This document shows, piece after piece, positions 39,050-51,860 of a stretch of 64,000 bases of DNA (position 1 is the first letter of the stretch; every line of letters begins with the position of its first letter). Source of the DNA: Paulinella micropora (Eukaryota > Cercozoa > Imbricatea > Euglyphida > Paulinellidae); contig WBZZ01002188.1 of assembly GCA_019918135.1 (NCBI GenBank), forward strand, positions 1 through 64,000, written 5' to 3'. The position numbers and the translations under genes are program-made. The notes under the pieces are model-generated. The model saw only the letters and a list, made by a program, of their open reading frames with translations. It was not told where the DNA came from and made no database searches.

Positions 39050-40639
39050 ATTGACTGCCAGTCATATGGTCAGTCATATGATAATATTTATGACTGTGTC
39101 TATCATGATAATTTGTGACTCTTATCAGTCAATTAAATCAGCTGTACCATTGAGTTTAAGATCAGAAGGTCGGTCACATTCTCCACGAATTGTTTTATCA
39201 TTAAAGTAAATTGATCGTTTTACTAAAGTACTCACGAACGCTTTATCGATTTTGATATTATGGCAGCAAATACAACTTTAGGTTACGAGCCTGCGCGACT
39301 CTCGTTCAAGGTCCCTCACCTCCCATTGAAGCCACCCGATGCTTACGACGATTGGAGATGGAATTTACTACAAATGATGGAAGGTTCCGACCCGCTGTTC
39401 CTCATCTGCCTCGCCGACCCGCATGATCCACTAACACTGGCACAACTGAGAGCTTATGTGACACCTAGCGCTGTTGAACTCAATAATATTCAAGATGAGG
39501 CGCAAGCAGGCGACCCAGCCCACCCGCTCACATAAATGAAACAAGCTTTGGACGCCCTGGATGCCGGCTACACTTTCGCCGACCTGGAAGCGTGCCTACC
39601 AGCACAACTACGCCTACAGCTACAAGTACGAGTGCGCTCTATACTGGCAGAGGCAGTGCAAGGTCACCCGGCTTTGCTGACCATTCGACCTTCCGGAAAT
39701 CATCCGTCCCAGATGTGGGCACGACTCAACGTGATTTACAAACGTAGCTAGAACGACAGGATCATCGTTATGAGCAACTCGACGAACAAATGTTATTTTT
39801 CCTGTGGAATTTAGGTGTGTAGCAACATTGGCGTTCATTGATGAAACCAAGCATCTCAACCTCGGAGATACAAGCGGATCCCTTTACAAGGGTAAACCGG
39901 ATGCGGAAAAACCTACTTTTGATGAGCTTTGCTCAAGACTGCGAGAGCTTGGAATGGCGGCTTCGATGGCCCACCTCAAGAAAGCTACGACCCTCAGATG
40001 GAGGGGTTTTCGTTGCTGACGGCGGAGTCGGTGTGGGTAAAAGATGTTGCAACTGTAAAGGTGCTCACGTTATCAGATTGTGTCGTGTCAGGTGTCTGCG
40101 CCCAGAGTGCGCAAACAAACCTCGACACACGGGCTCCGAGTGCAAGCTGCGAGGCCCAGTCCGTCAACCAACCAGCACCGCTGGAGGGCGACCAAATGGT
40201 TACCGCCCACAACGGACAAATACTCGAAGTATGCCCCGACGCCCTGGTGTGAACCAGCGACGAGATCGTCCAACTGCTCGTCTGGCCGAAGACGACGGCG
40301 ATCACCTTGAACGCGAAGAACAAAGAAGAACAAGTCATCGAGGATGACATCCTCATCGACAACGATCAAGACGACCCATGGGCGGGCCTACTGGAAACAA
40401 TTAAATCAACAACGCCGACGATCGACACGACTTCACCTGTCGAACAACAAAGTGTTCAAATAAATAATGTGTTGCTAGGGGAGACAAATCGAGGGCAACA
40501 CAACGATATGTTCGATGCGACAACGAGACCGTGGGATTTCGAAGAAGTACTCCACGACACCGAGTACATCGATTGGCTGAAGGGGCGCTCCAGGTCCTGG
40601 ACCAGACGGCAGTTGGACACGTGAATACTAATATCGTCC

Positions 40640-41290
40640 GTAGCGCGGAACCGTCCAAGCCCGAGCTCAGACAAGCCTTTCTTTCGAACAACGCCCAACC
40701 GGAAAGTCTTGCACGCGCACCCGGGGCTTGCGTCCGGGTAGAAGGAAAAGCTTTTCAAACGCTTACAGTGTGCCAGGCGGAGCGCGAACAAATCCGTACA
40801 AGCGGACAACGTGGGTAGTGTAAGATCTGCACTTTTGCAATTTCTCAGCTCGAAAACAAAGGACGTACACTTCGACCCCTTCGGCGCCGAGAGTCTCTCG
40901 AAGCTGGAGCCTTGGTTCACTTCGATGCGCAGCCTTTGGGAGCTTTTGAGCAGAGGGAAGGAGATTTCGCGCAGTGCTCCGCAGCGCTTTGCTTAACCTA
41001 AGAGGGGCTTTAGCGTCTGTGACGGAAAATGCAATTCTTTGTAAGCTTGGGCACCGCCGCAAGACAAGCTTGGTCAAGTTGGTGGCGGTGGGTAGTGTAA
41101 GGTCGGGGATGCTGCCGCATTGTGTTAGCTCTAGGTCCAAGGACCCGCAGTCCACGGCCTGGCCCCGCGCCAGCAGTAGCCTTTGAAGCTTAGCGCATTC
41201 TTCCAGCGTTAGGGTTAGCTCGGAAGAGCTCTTGAGATCCGGGAGGGAGATTTCGCGGAGTACGTCGCAAGCGGACGCTAAAACTGTTAG
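40640..41290 (-). pseudogene. Leucine-rich-repeat gene fragment inside retroelement Y
   Basis: The minus strand encodes two tandem units of about 75 residues, each starting LREIS(L/F)P-x-LKSS and ending in a leucine-rich repeat (LTKLVLRRCPSLQRI; LFALRLAHCKRLKSF). A change of reading frame between the two units shows that it is decayed or wrongly sequenced. The style matches the LRR exons of the host gene at 59654-62338. It lies antisense between two acidic retroelement segments, so it may be a captured host gene piece or the remnant of a host gene hit twice. Confidence 0.6.
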
Positions 41291-41813
41291 GCCCCGGGGG
41301 GCCTGCGTCGGACCCGTGGAGAATTACGATGCCGACCCCATTATGCTCGATCTCATCTCTGACAATGACAGTGATCTCGATGCAGATGACTTACGCGACG
41401 ATGAGATGCCCCTTCTCGACATTGACATAGTCTACCACCAACCGACTCCTTACAACATTTTCTTTCATGAAAATGAAAAGGGGTGCGACAACGATACGCA
41501 AGGGTGCGCAAGCGGCCTGGATACTGACGACGACGAATGCGCCGACGCCGAAGAAGACAACGACAGCGAATGCAAGGAGCGCATTGGAGCATACCTACAC
41601 CAACAGCGCTCAATGTCACCGTTACCATATCGCAACGTCTGGACCGACCAACAACTGCGTCTACTCGATGGAGAGGATACCCTACGTCCACAATTGGAGA
41701 CGGACCTGCAAGCGGTACACCAGCAGTTCATTAGGGACGTACATCGATATGTTAGTCATGACTTCAAGACGAGAATGGTCCTCTCAGGCTGGCACTTCGA
41801 AAACGACGATTAA
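41232..41813 (+). CDS. Retroelement Y acidic ORF (fossil), unknown
   Basis: This 193-codon open frame has a short start derived from the adjoining LRR fragment, followed by a strongly acidic region (SDNDSDLDADDLRDDE; DTDDDECADAEEDNDSE) and a C-terminal part with WTDQQLRLLDGED. Its acidic style matches the frame just left of the LRR fragment, so both probably belong to retroelement Y. Not recognised. Confidence 0.4.
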   Translation: MRSGREISRSTSQADAKTVRPRGACVGPVENYDADPIMLDLISDNDSDLDADDLRDDEMPLLDIDIVYHQPTPYNIFFHENEKGCDNDTQGCASGLDTDDDECADAEEDNDSECKERIGAYLHQQRSMSPLPYRNVWTDQQLRLLDGEDTLRPQLETDLQAVHQQFIRDVHRYVSHDFKTRMVLSGWHFENDD

Positions 41814-41825
41814 TTCTTCGCGCTT

Positions 41826-42356
41826 ATGGCTGATGCACAACAACAAAATGAAATTGAGGCATCCATGCGATTGGCCTTCGATGACGGTGACGAACAACGA
41901 GATGAACGACCAACGATCGTCGACCGGGCTACTGTCGAACAAGAAGAAAGGCGCCTACCACCGACGCCGACGCCAACCGAACTCAAGTTAAGGGAGGCGA
42001 AGCTGCGTGATATCGTGGAGGAGAAACCAGCTCTGCAAGCCCGCAGCGTGACAATAGACCCGCACATCGACTTCGAGTCATTCCAGAATACGGCCCCAGT
42101 CCATACCATGGGACTCTCTAACCAACGAGCAGAAGTACGACGAGAACGATTTTCGCACAAAGTACAATCGCTGGTTCTCAAGAAACTTTACCGACGGGGT
42201 ACGGACCCACAAGGTTTCCCGGTCCCACCGGTTCATTCGCCTTCGAACTGGCGCCTGGACGCACCGCGGACTTACACAGTCCGTGAGGATCAGTGGTACC
42301 CCAACGCAACATTGCTTCGATGTGTACCGACCTTACACTACCGCTACAAATGCTGA
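41826..42356 (+). CDS. Retroelement Y downstream ORF (fossil), unknown
   Basis: This 176-codon open frame begins MADAQQQNEIEASMRLAF, with Glu/Arg-rich helices in the first 90 residues and a Pro/Arg/Tyr-rich second half. It starts 12 bp after the preceding acidic ORF. Not recognised; placed in retroelement Y by position only. Confidence 0.35.
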   Translation: MADAQQQNEIEASMRLAFDDGDEQRDERPTIVDRATVEQEERRLPPTPTPTELKLREAKLRDIVEEKPALQARSVTIDPHIDFESFQNTAPVHTMGLSNQRAEVRRERFSHKVQSLVLKKLYRRGTDPQGFPVPPVHSPSNWRLDAPRTYTVREDQWYPNATLLRCVPTLHYRYKC

Positions 42357-42790
42357 CAAAATTTGTCGGGTCTTGACGAAAATAAACGTACTGAACCATT
42401 TTTCCTATTATTGACAAATTTTTTTTTGTAAGGATCTGACAAATTTTTTTTCGTTTGTTAGGATCTGACAAATTCTTATTTCCCGGGAAAATGATTTTTT
42501 GTCGATTTTGCCGGGTCTAGGAAAAGTCACATTTGCCGGGTCCCAGCAAAAATTGCTGGGTATAAGAAAAAATCGCCGGATCCCGGCAAAGTATTTCTCA
42601 CCGGTTCTGGGCAAAGTATTTCTCACCGCCGAGTGAAGGACAAATTCACCGGGTCCCGGCAAATTTTTTTCAGGTTCCGGGAAAAATCGCCGGGTCTAGG
42701 AAAAAATTGCCGGATCCTGAGAAATCTTTCTGGGTCCCGGAAGTGCTTAATGATATCATATGGTCCGGCCCGGAGGTACACTAACTGAAA
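42357..42790 (+). repeat. Degenerate CCGGGTCCCGG repeat array (3' flank)
   Basis: This stretch has about 15 loose copies of a 20-30-base unit made of an A/T-rich half and a core close to CCGGGTCCCGG. No coding sequence is seen. Related arrays lie in three introns of the neighbouring host gene, all in the same orientation. Confidence 0.75.
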
Positions 42791-42811
42791 TTCAGACAAA
42801 TCGAAATACAC

Positions 42812-42820
42812 GTTTATTTA
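42812..42820 (-). terminator. Polyadenylation signal AATAAA
   Basis: The minus strand reads TGAGTAAATAAACG at the end of the last exon, so AATAAA starts within a few bases of the stop codon. The 3' untranslated region must be very short. Confidence 0.6.
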
Positions 42821-42821
42821 C

Positions 42822-43388
42822 TCACGAGCAATCAAAGCTTATATTTTTCTTATATATTGTAGCAAATAGCAGAACTCTCTCCCAGCTTGTCTGAGTTAAT
42901 CTTTTCCCTCTGTGCTGCTTTCTCTCTCCATCATCAAACACCTCGGTTCCCAACCTGAAGTCCCAATCTTGGACCTTACATGTGTAGGGCTTTTTCTGCT
43001 CTCTGGTATTTGTAAACATCTTTTCCCCATCTTTGAGTGCAACAAAACACGGGTAAAAAACGGGGGGTGTAGTATGAAATGAATTGATTTCTGTATAGTC
43101 ATTCCCCCAAAAATGAACAATGTGCCACTGTCCTTTATCAGCCGGCACATGTACATAATAATGCAACACATCACAAACTAATACTATCGCTTGCTTGCTA
43201 GTACCTAACATACTTTGCTCGTACGATGAAGAGAGGCAAGAACAAGACTCTTGGGCTGCGACGTGTGTGCGAATTTCCTCCTCCAAACAAGGGCGCAGGT
43301 ATTCCACTACGTAATCTTTAGTCCACTCCAGGTCACTGGCATGGGCAAGAAAACCATTCGGCCCATGTCCATTCCTGTGAGAGTTAGT
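42822..43388 (-). CDS. Host gene last exon
   Basis: This 567-nt terminal exon lies after a pyrimidine-rich tract and TTAG; an alternative acceptor CACAG would start it at 43376. It encodes LEWTKDYVVEYLRPCLEEE, a CSCLSSSYEQSM segment and a beta-rich domain (GQWHIVHFWGNDY). It stops at 42822, and AATAAA follows within about ten bases. The domain is not recognised. Confidence 0.65.
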   Translation of the reverse strand, partial: TNSHRNGHGPNGFLAHASDLEWTKDYVVEYLRPCLEEEIRTHVAAQESCSCLSSSYEQSMLGTSKQAIVLVCDVLHYYVHVPADKGQWHIVHFWGNDYTEINSFHTTPPVFYPCFVALKDGEKMFTNTREQKKPYTCKVQDWDFRLGTEVFDDGERKQHRGKRLTQTSWERVLLFATIYKKNISFDCS

Positions 43389-43683
43389 CTAAGCAAACAG
43401 CAACAGAAAGGGGACACGAAAAGTCCTGTGAAAATTTTCGAGTCCTGCAAAATTTTTGCGGGTTCAGGAAATTTTCTCCTGGTCTCGAAGAATTATTCCG
43501 GGTCCTGAAACATTATTTCGGATGCTGAAAGATTTTTGCAAGTTCCGGGAAAATTTGTCAACAACAGGAATTTTTTTTTGCATCCCGGCACATAACCCCA
43601 GGCAGAGTCAGGCAGGAGGTAAGACAAGGAGAAAGCATTACTTGAGACAGAGACAGAGAGAGAGAGAGAGAGGAGAGAGAGAA

Positions 43684-43722
<39 letters not shown>

Positions 43723-46700
43723 CTCGTTATCTCCTGTAACCATCGGCGGCAAGTCGTTCCAGGCCACAGTCTCCCCGAAGCACCACCCCGCACGTGTACC
43801 ATCCGCGTGCTGTGTGTTGTTGCGGCCGGAGAGGTAGTTAGTCATGGCACACAGCATCATAGCGCGTTTTTGTTTAGCGATGAACTCTGATTTTAGCTTC
43901 CACTGGGTCATCCCTTCAGTGTAGAGGTAGGCATCTTTGTTCTTGCCTGTCCAAGTCTTGCGTAAACATTGCACCAACGCCTTGTGCTCGTCGAGGTAAG
44001 TATGCAAAGCACTGCACATGCATGTTCAGTATGCAGATTCGTCTATGTGCAGTATGTGCAAGAATAGAGGATGCATGGCCACTTACGCCAGTTGGTGGGC
44101 GCCGGTCAGGTGCTTATTGCCGCGTATCTCCATCATCTCTGCCATCATGGAGAACGGCGGGAGGGCGGTGTCTTTTTTGCAGGCATCCAGGTACACTGGA
44201 TCGGTCCTTTCGTCGTCTACGGCGCATTTAACGCAGAGAAGCTTCGCCTCCGCATAGACCGGCTTCCCTTCGTCCTCGAGCAACAGAACGAGGTGGTACT
44301 CTTCGCCCTCTATAATGGTACGCGATTGTGGTTGCGGATTCAGCGAGGGAGGGATGTTCCGGCAGGAGTCCCAGGTCTTCGTGGATCCGGACACCTGGTC
44401 CGCATCTGCGACACAGCACCATGCATGACCAGGAAAAATTCCAACAACAGGAAAAGTTGCTCAGGTCCCAGAAAATTATTTCGGATCCTGGAATATTTTT
44501 TCGGGTCCCAACCATTTTTTCCGGGTCCCGGAAAATTTTTCAGGATAATGGAAAACTTGTCTGAATCCAGGAAATTTTTGTCAGGTTCCGAAAAACTCTT
44601 TCTGGTTCTGAAAAATTCCCATGACATTTTTCAGGTTCCGAAAAACTTTCCTAAATCTCGAAAATTTTCCCCAGGTATAGCAGAAATATCCCGGGTCCCG
44701 GAAACTTTCCTGACTTGAACTCTTAATTTCCGGAATTAAATGCACAACCGACCGCCAGGCAGACGCGAAAGTATACCTTGCGCGGGCTCCGGGGCCTCCA
44801 AACGCTGGCGCACATCGCAGTTTGGGCACGCCACTTGCTTCAGTTCCGGATTCAGCATGAAGGCTCAGAGCGGGTTGTCGCACGCGCGGCGGAACTCCAT
44901 CTGGATTCGGTAGCCTGTCACATGCTCGTTGTAACACGTCTCCTCCTCCACTCCCCCCTCCCCCCCCCCCCTTTTTGCATCTGACTGTTTGCTCCTCCCT
45001 CCTGATGGAATAGATAAAGATAAATATTCCGGTTGAAATTAAACTAGACGAACAGTTGATATCCGGAAAGGACACTTTGTTGTTCACAGGAAATGCGAGA
45101 ACTGAATTACTTTAATGGTAACAACAGAATTAGATTAAGGTAATCGCAAGACGAATTAATAAAAATAATATATGACTGTCACTCTAACTGACTATGATAT
45201 GAAGAACCAATAATATGGAAATAATACCGTTCCTCAGGCACTGGATGCCAATATGTAAATACTGACTGACCGACCGGATTAATTAAATGACTGATTTACT
45301 ATTTAATTATAGTTTGCTTCGGCCGGAGTTAACAGACGTTAAAATTTATTTGAGACCGTTACTTTTTCGTTTGACCGTTACTCTTTTGGTTAGTAGTAAT
45401 TCCGGCGCGCCGGCGAAGCCGGCGCGTTTGTTGTTATCTTCTAAGTTTTTCGAAGTTGGGAAAGAGCAGAGCTCTTTCCCACTTCGAAAAATTCCCACTC
45501 ACCCACACCCGTTTGCTCCAGTGTCGTGTTTGTAGTAGGAAGCCCGGTCCTGGCACGTCGTGGTCGCAGCCTTCGTTTGTTCGTTCTGCTATGTGTTCGT
45601 GCCCGTTTTCCTCGTTTGCCTTGTTTGAAGACCGGCCACCGGTCTAGCCGTCCACCTTTCCCCTCCTCCACCCGGTTTTACCGTCCCCCTTTTCCCCTCC
45701 TCCACCCGGTCTGACCATCCTCCTTTCCCCTCCTCCACCCGTTCTACCGTCCTCTTTCCCCACCTCCTCCCGTTTTAATAAGTTTGAGTCCGGGGTTAGT
45801 CTGAGTTAGTTTCACGCTCGCTCTTTGTCAGTGTGACCGGACCGTCTAGTCTTGGACGGATCCGGCCGCAGTGTTCCACTTGCCTTGTCGTATGTTGAGC
45901 GAGCTTGAAAGAGCGCTTGAGCCTAGACCTCTATTCTTTTTCCCCATTTGATTCCGTCGAGATCGGATCGTCTAGGCTTCCATTAAAGCTCTGTTCTTTC
46001 TTCTGTGTTTCTCAGTAGGGGAAAAGTAACCAAGGATTAAAGTAGATTTTAACAGTACAATTGTACTATCAGCTTCCCCTTCAATCAGGCAGTAGTACTA
46101 ATAATAATAACTGTGACAGATATCCCTGCCTCTGATCAATTAAAGACAAAAAGTTAATACCGACAACCTAATAATAAATAATAATCAGTATCGATGATTA
46201 ATATTATTATGATTGTCATAAATCACGAACATAAGAGCGGCTATTTGAGGTTGTCAAGGTTGATGATGAATGTCCCCTTACGGACTCGATCCTTCTTTCG
46301 TTCGAATGGCTGCTTCCCCAACGGCTTGGTGTTAAGATCCGCCATGTTGTTTGCATCGTCCGTAGACATATCGCGCACTTTGCCTTCCTTGACAGCTTCG
46401 TTAATAAATGCCATTTGAACCTCCAGGTGCCTTTGGCGACGCGTAAAGATTCGATTATTGGCACCAAGCACTGTAGCTGCATTATCGACGTAAATGATAG
46501 GAGTCTCAGTCATAAAACCCCGCAGTAGCTCATTACTTGGGTCTACCGGAATTTGTTTGAGTAAATTCGCAATACCGATCACTCGTTGCATGCATCGGAA
46601 TAGGCCCCTCGACTCAGCCTCGTTGGTCGAGGTCGCAATCTGTCGCAGCTTGCACGAATCCGAATCGATAACCCCGTTCGCAAGCAGCACCATCCCCCCC

Positions 46701-49700
46701 GACCTCGAACGACGCTCACTCTCCATCGCGAAGGACGAATCCAACCAGCATAGCAAGTTACGATTCCCATTCGAGGTATAGTGCAACCCCTGCTCAGCTT
46801 GGCCAATGATGTAGCAAAACAACTGTTCCGCCCCCGCGTAATCAAACTCAGCCGGTTTCGATTGAAGCTCAGCCAGCCTGGACAACGGCGCAACGATCTC
46901 CCACAGCACACACCGAGTCCAACCCAGATCCCCATAAATCTTCATCGGAGAGTACCGTTCGAACTCCGAGGAGCGACTAGGAGCCCCTGTCGACGCCAGC
47001 CAAGGTACAGACACAAGTGTCCACGGTTTCCCATCGGTACGTGGATACTTTCGAATAAGATCCATAATGTATTCCCGCACCGTCACATGAGTATGAAACG
47101 CCCCCTCATTGTCGATGTACTGCCATACCTCCCGCCCCAGCAGGACCTTTATTGGCTTACACACCTTAATAGTTCCCTGCCGCTCACGCAGATGGCCCCA
47201 AAACCAGTTGGAATAATCCTCACTAGGAGCCGCCAAAGCGTAATCATCGACACGCGTAACCGCCAGCACTGTCCGTTTAGTCTTGGGAGCAATGCCCATA
47301 ACCAGGCATTCATCATACAAGTTTGCCTTCAACCCCACGCTCGCATAGAACGGCAAGACACATCTTGTATGTCAGAGATGCCCCGAGTCCCTTAGGCCAT
47401 TGACGCCCGCCCACGCCTCAAAATAATGATCCTTAGGAATGTATTCCACTGGCATTCGCAAATAGACAGGCGTATCCCTCTTAGCCTTGAGAAAAGCAGA
47501 TTCGTCATCACCAGCCTCCAAGAAGACACGCTGTAGCGTAGCCAGAGCAAAGATAGTTCGAATCGCCAACTCGTCAGGCGTTGGTATTACAACCTCGCCA
47601 CAATCAACACCTTTACATTGTTAAAATCCTTTAGCGGCCACACGGGACTTCTGCTCGATGCACTCTTTCCCCTCAAATCGATCAAAGTCCGCAAATCGAA
47701 CCCCAATGATCCTCGTACCCTTGGGTACATCCTGCTTACGTACAAGTTTAACAGCCCCCAGGTTCAAGTGCATCTGGATGTCTTTGACACGCGACTCCAC
47801 GAATCTAGGCGCCTTGTTCGCCTCCTTGACCGGAACCGGAACCGTAATAACGAGCAGAGTACCAGGCTGGTGAGAAGCCTTGTTACTCGGATCACCATAG
47901 ACGAGCAAATCCGCGGTCGAAACAGCAGGCTCAACGTCCTCCCCCTCAAGAATGAAGACATCGAGCAGAGGAAGATCAGACACCCCCCACCCCCCCCACC
48001 CCCCCCACCGAGTAGCAGCTGCGTACGTCATCCCCCTTTGGACGCCTCATTCGCTTTTCCCCATCTGGCACCACATTGCTAGTCGAAACGGCAGCACCAT
48101 CCGACTGCTTGGGAACACCCTTGTTGCTCGTAACAGACAAAGAATGACCCAACAACACATGAGCAGCAGCAGACGGACGTACCCCACTGACTGTACCATC
48201 CTCCTCACCCCCTTTCTGTTGCAGAGGGGAGTCGGACCCATCAGGCGTCCTTACCTCTCGAAGCACTCGAAGACAAAGCATCTCCACCAAACGAGACACG
48301 CCGAGAGACCAACGGCACAGCGCCAGAGGGAAAATCGACCGTTGGATCCCCACCATCAACCACATTATTCCCGTCGTCTTGGCAATGAAGAGGGTCTGAC
48401 TGGCGTCATCGTCGCTCTTCTTGCTCTTCCTCCTCGTGCCCTTGCTCTGCAGAAGCTTCAAGCAAACGAAGCAGCTCCCACGCCTGTGCGCCATAGAATT
48501 TCCTCCAGTCTGGAACGGCACCGTGCCCCTCCAGGTCTGACATCACAAATTCAGAAACTAGGGCCTTTGCAATCCCACTCTTTGGATAGATAGATGGCCA
48601 CCCAGCGATGTGGTCCACGAAGTCGAGGTTCTTCTCTTCTACTACCTTTCTCCCCATAGTCGACCAGACGAAATAGGATGAGTCTCCAGTGAGTGTCCGA
48701 GATAGACAGCTAACTCAGACGTCGTCGACTCCCTTTAGAGCTCCCTAGATGTCGGTAGCAAAGGCAGCCAAAGACATGCCAGAACGATAGATGTGGGAGC
48801 TTCCGTCCAAAGTAGACTTCATAACGAGGCTTCCCATCCTTATAGGGAACCGCATTGATGATAAAGACAGCGTGTAGGGCAGCATACCCCATAAACTGAT
48901 AAGGTACACACCTTGCCACCATTAAAGCTCGTGCAATCCTAAAATCCTGCTTCAGCCAGGACTCAGCGATTGCATTCTTGTTCGGGTCATACTTGCCACG
49001 CATAGGCAACACACCATAGGTTCGCAGATGATCCTTCAGGGCAGTAGAGATCCACTCGCCATCCGACCTGAACTGCTTGAGCTTGTTGCCCGCATGGGTC
49101 CTCCCCAACGCCATCACATGCGCCAGATGCCCCACATAGACTTCAGCCGTTCTCTCATTTAGTAGGAACGCAAATAGACAGCGTGTACCATCATCAACGA
49201 AGAGAAGCAAGTAGTTGTAACCTCCATAGACCGGCTGAGGGAACTGTCCAGTACTATCTTCACTCAGTCCCTCCCCCGCACGGTCCATAACAGTGAGATG
49301 TGCACCAGAGTACGATGGTTTAAAATTTGTTGAATGTGTGAGCCGACAGACCACACACTTGCCGAAACGCCCAGAGCCCGCCAAAGCACCAGCATCAACC
49401 ACCACCCATTCTTGCGCATGCGCCTTGAGCAACGCAGCTGTAGGCTTGGGACCGATATGACGATACAGATCATGTAGCAAGCTACCACTCACCTTGTATG
49501 GCGCCTGCTGTCTTTTAGGTGGTCCCGAGTATAACAGGGTCCCAACATCCTTCCGAGCTGAAGGTAGGAATCGATAGCGCAAGCTGTCCTGCAATAGCTC
49601 ACCAACCATGATTTTCTCCCCATCTGGGATGCAGGTGCATTGTCGCTTCGAAACAAAGAAGCCTTGCCAAATATCAATATAAATATTGCCAGGGCAAGTT

Positions 49701-49733
49701 ATCAATATAAATATTGCCAAATCAGATAGACGT

Positions 49734-49764
<31 letters not shown>

Positions 49765-51432
49765 ATCGGTTTGCGTTATATTTGTATTAATGTAAGTGAT
49801 ATTTTCTCTTGTGCGCATGTCTCGACCACCACAAGACGTCTGGAGTCGGTGTCGAAGTGGATGCCTGGATGCCTAAGTGGGTTTGCAAGTCCTGTTGGAC
49901 AGCCAACCTGTTCTCGCGGAAGATATGTGCTTCTCCGGGCTGCAATGCATCTAACCATATGTTTGTTACGAAAGCACCTGCCTGGCAGGTGCGATTGTTA
50001 CGGCAACGCAGAGGACCTTTGTCTCAGAATGACCTAGGAGTGTGCGGAGACGGGATCGGAGGGACGCTGACCCCTCAGTCTCTAGCCACCTGTTTGGAAG
50101 CAATTCCTGTTCGAGTGAAAAAGGAAACCTATTTTATAGATGTAGGTTGTGAAGGAGGAGATGCATGTGTGTCAGCTTTGTGCGATGTTTGGAAAGGGGT
50201 TTATGGAATTGAGTGCAGAAACCTGAGTGACGCGTGGAGCTTAAAGTTTAGCAAGTACCTTGATGTGCGTGACGCCCATGCAGGCACGGGTTTTGTGGCA
50301 GAAAGAAATGCTTTTGTGCCCTGCCTGGTTACAGGCTGGCAAAAGATTTTCCCCTATCCACTTCTTTCCCCTCCTGGACGACCCCTTACATGGATATACA
50401 GTGGGTAACCGAAGCACATGCTGAATACACAAACTTCTTTGTTCATATCCCATGTACAGAGCGATTGCGAACACACAATCCCAAGATCTCTGTAGCCATG
50501 TTTCTGTTTTGGAAGGGATGGAATCCCTTCCATGAGCAGCAGATACTTTGGAAAATCCTTGGTGAATTTAGAGTCAAGTATCTGATGGTTGTCGACTCAT
50601 GTAGATCTCACGGGATCTTTTGATCACCGAGACACTCTAAGCATTGTAAGTTCGAACTTCAGATTGGCAAAGTACAGATGTCCAGTCCGTGTCGTAGGAA
50701 GTGGGAAAGCTTATGCATTCTTGCTGTTGGAAAGAATTTTTTCCTCGTAATCCTGTCAATCCGATGTAAATATTGCAACTGGGAGATTGCCAGGCCGCCT
50801 ATAGCGTAGATATTACACCTTGGCAATATACATATTAATTTTTGGCAATACATATATTTCAACTTTTCAATGTAGATATTGTAACTTGGCAATATAGATA
50901 TTGCAACTTGAAATATTTGTAATTTGTTGGCAATATTGATATTGATATTTAACATTATTATTATTCAGATTTGGCAATATTTATATTGATATTTGGCGAT
51001 GTGTATATTCAAATATACCAATATATATATTGATATTTGGTAATATTTATATTATCACAGTTAGCAATATTTATATTGATATTTGGCAATATTTATATTG
51101 ATATTTGGCAATATTTATATTGATGTATAAGTTATTGTTATTATTATTATTATATATTGATGTAGAAGTTATTGTTATTATTATTATTATTATTATTATT
51201 TGGACACCGTGATAGCCCAGTGGTCAAGTTCTACCATCTGGGCCCTGTCGCCAGTTCGATTCCAGTCGGTGCCACCAGTATTTTCATTGAACATACCGGT
51301 CCGTCTGGAAGTGTTGGAACTGCCCTTGCGGGGGTGTCATTAGAGCCTATCGTCAATTCTTCGTACTCCCCTCACGGGTGAGACGATGGAGGCGCATGTG
51401 CAGAAATGCATCAGCCATTGACAGAGAAGCAC

Positions 51433-51484
<52 letters not shown>

Positions 51485-51559
51485 GACCTCGAACAAGGGT
51501 ATTGGAGGCTTATGCCCGTTGAGGATATGCCATTAGCTGCATCAGTACGCCTCAGATAT

Positions 51560-51593
<34 letters not shown>

Positions 51594-51641
51594 GAGGCAC
51601 ATGTCCAGGATCTGGATCTGATGCTATAGTCTGAGGAAGCC

Positions 51642-51700
<59 letters not shown>

Positions 51701-51820
51701 GTTGGAACTGCCCTTGCGGGGGTGTCATTAGAGCTCATCGTCAATTCTTCGTACTCCCCTCACGGGTGAGACGATGGAGGCGCATGTGCAGAAATGCATC
51801 AGCCATTGACAGAGAAGCAC

Positions 51821-51860
<40 letters not shown>

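Larger units (their letters stand above)
35774..39846. repeat. Large inverted repeat, right arm
   Basis: This is the right end of the complete Polinton plus 0.8 kb of flank, and it is repeated in reverse orientation at 10705-14777. Here the sequence is continuous on both sides with a whole polymerase gene and with retroelement Y, so this arm is probably the source copy. Confidence 0.9.
39044..42356 (+). mobile_element. Retroelement Y, gag-bearing LTR-type element, broken
   Basis: This 3.3-kb fossil of an LTR-type retroelement begins with about 210 bp of leader with inverted CAGTCATATG motifs. The gag-like region starts at the ATG at 39260 (YDDWRWNLLQMM segment), and a cysteine-rich stretch with zinc-knuckle-like CCNCKGAH and CLRPECANKPRHTGSEC lies near 40040-40150. 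An acidic region follows (about 40307-40624), then an antisense leucine-rich-repeat fragment (40640-41290), then further acidic coding sequence to 42356. No reverse transcriptase or integrase is seen. It is broken, with several breaks, and older than the Polinton that inserted at its left side. Confidence 0.65.

Noticed and set aside
51202-51290. A functional tRNA gene at the SINE head
   Set aside because: A and B boxes are present, but the anticodon arm does not fold convincingly by eye, and the same head repeats with SINE bodies and tails.
51340-51744. Minus-strand frame with long Asn and Ile runs in the SINE array
   Set aside because: It is only the translation of (TTA)n tails and SINE bodies.
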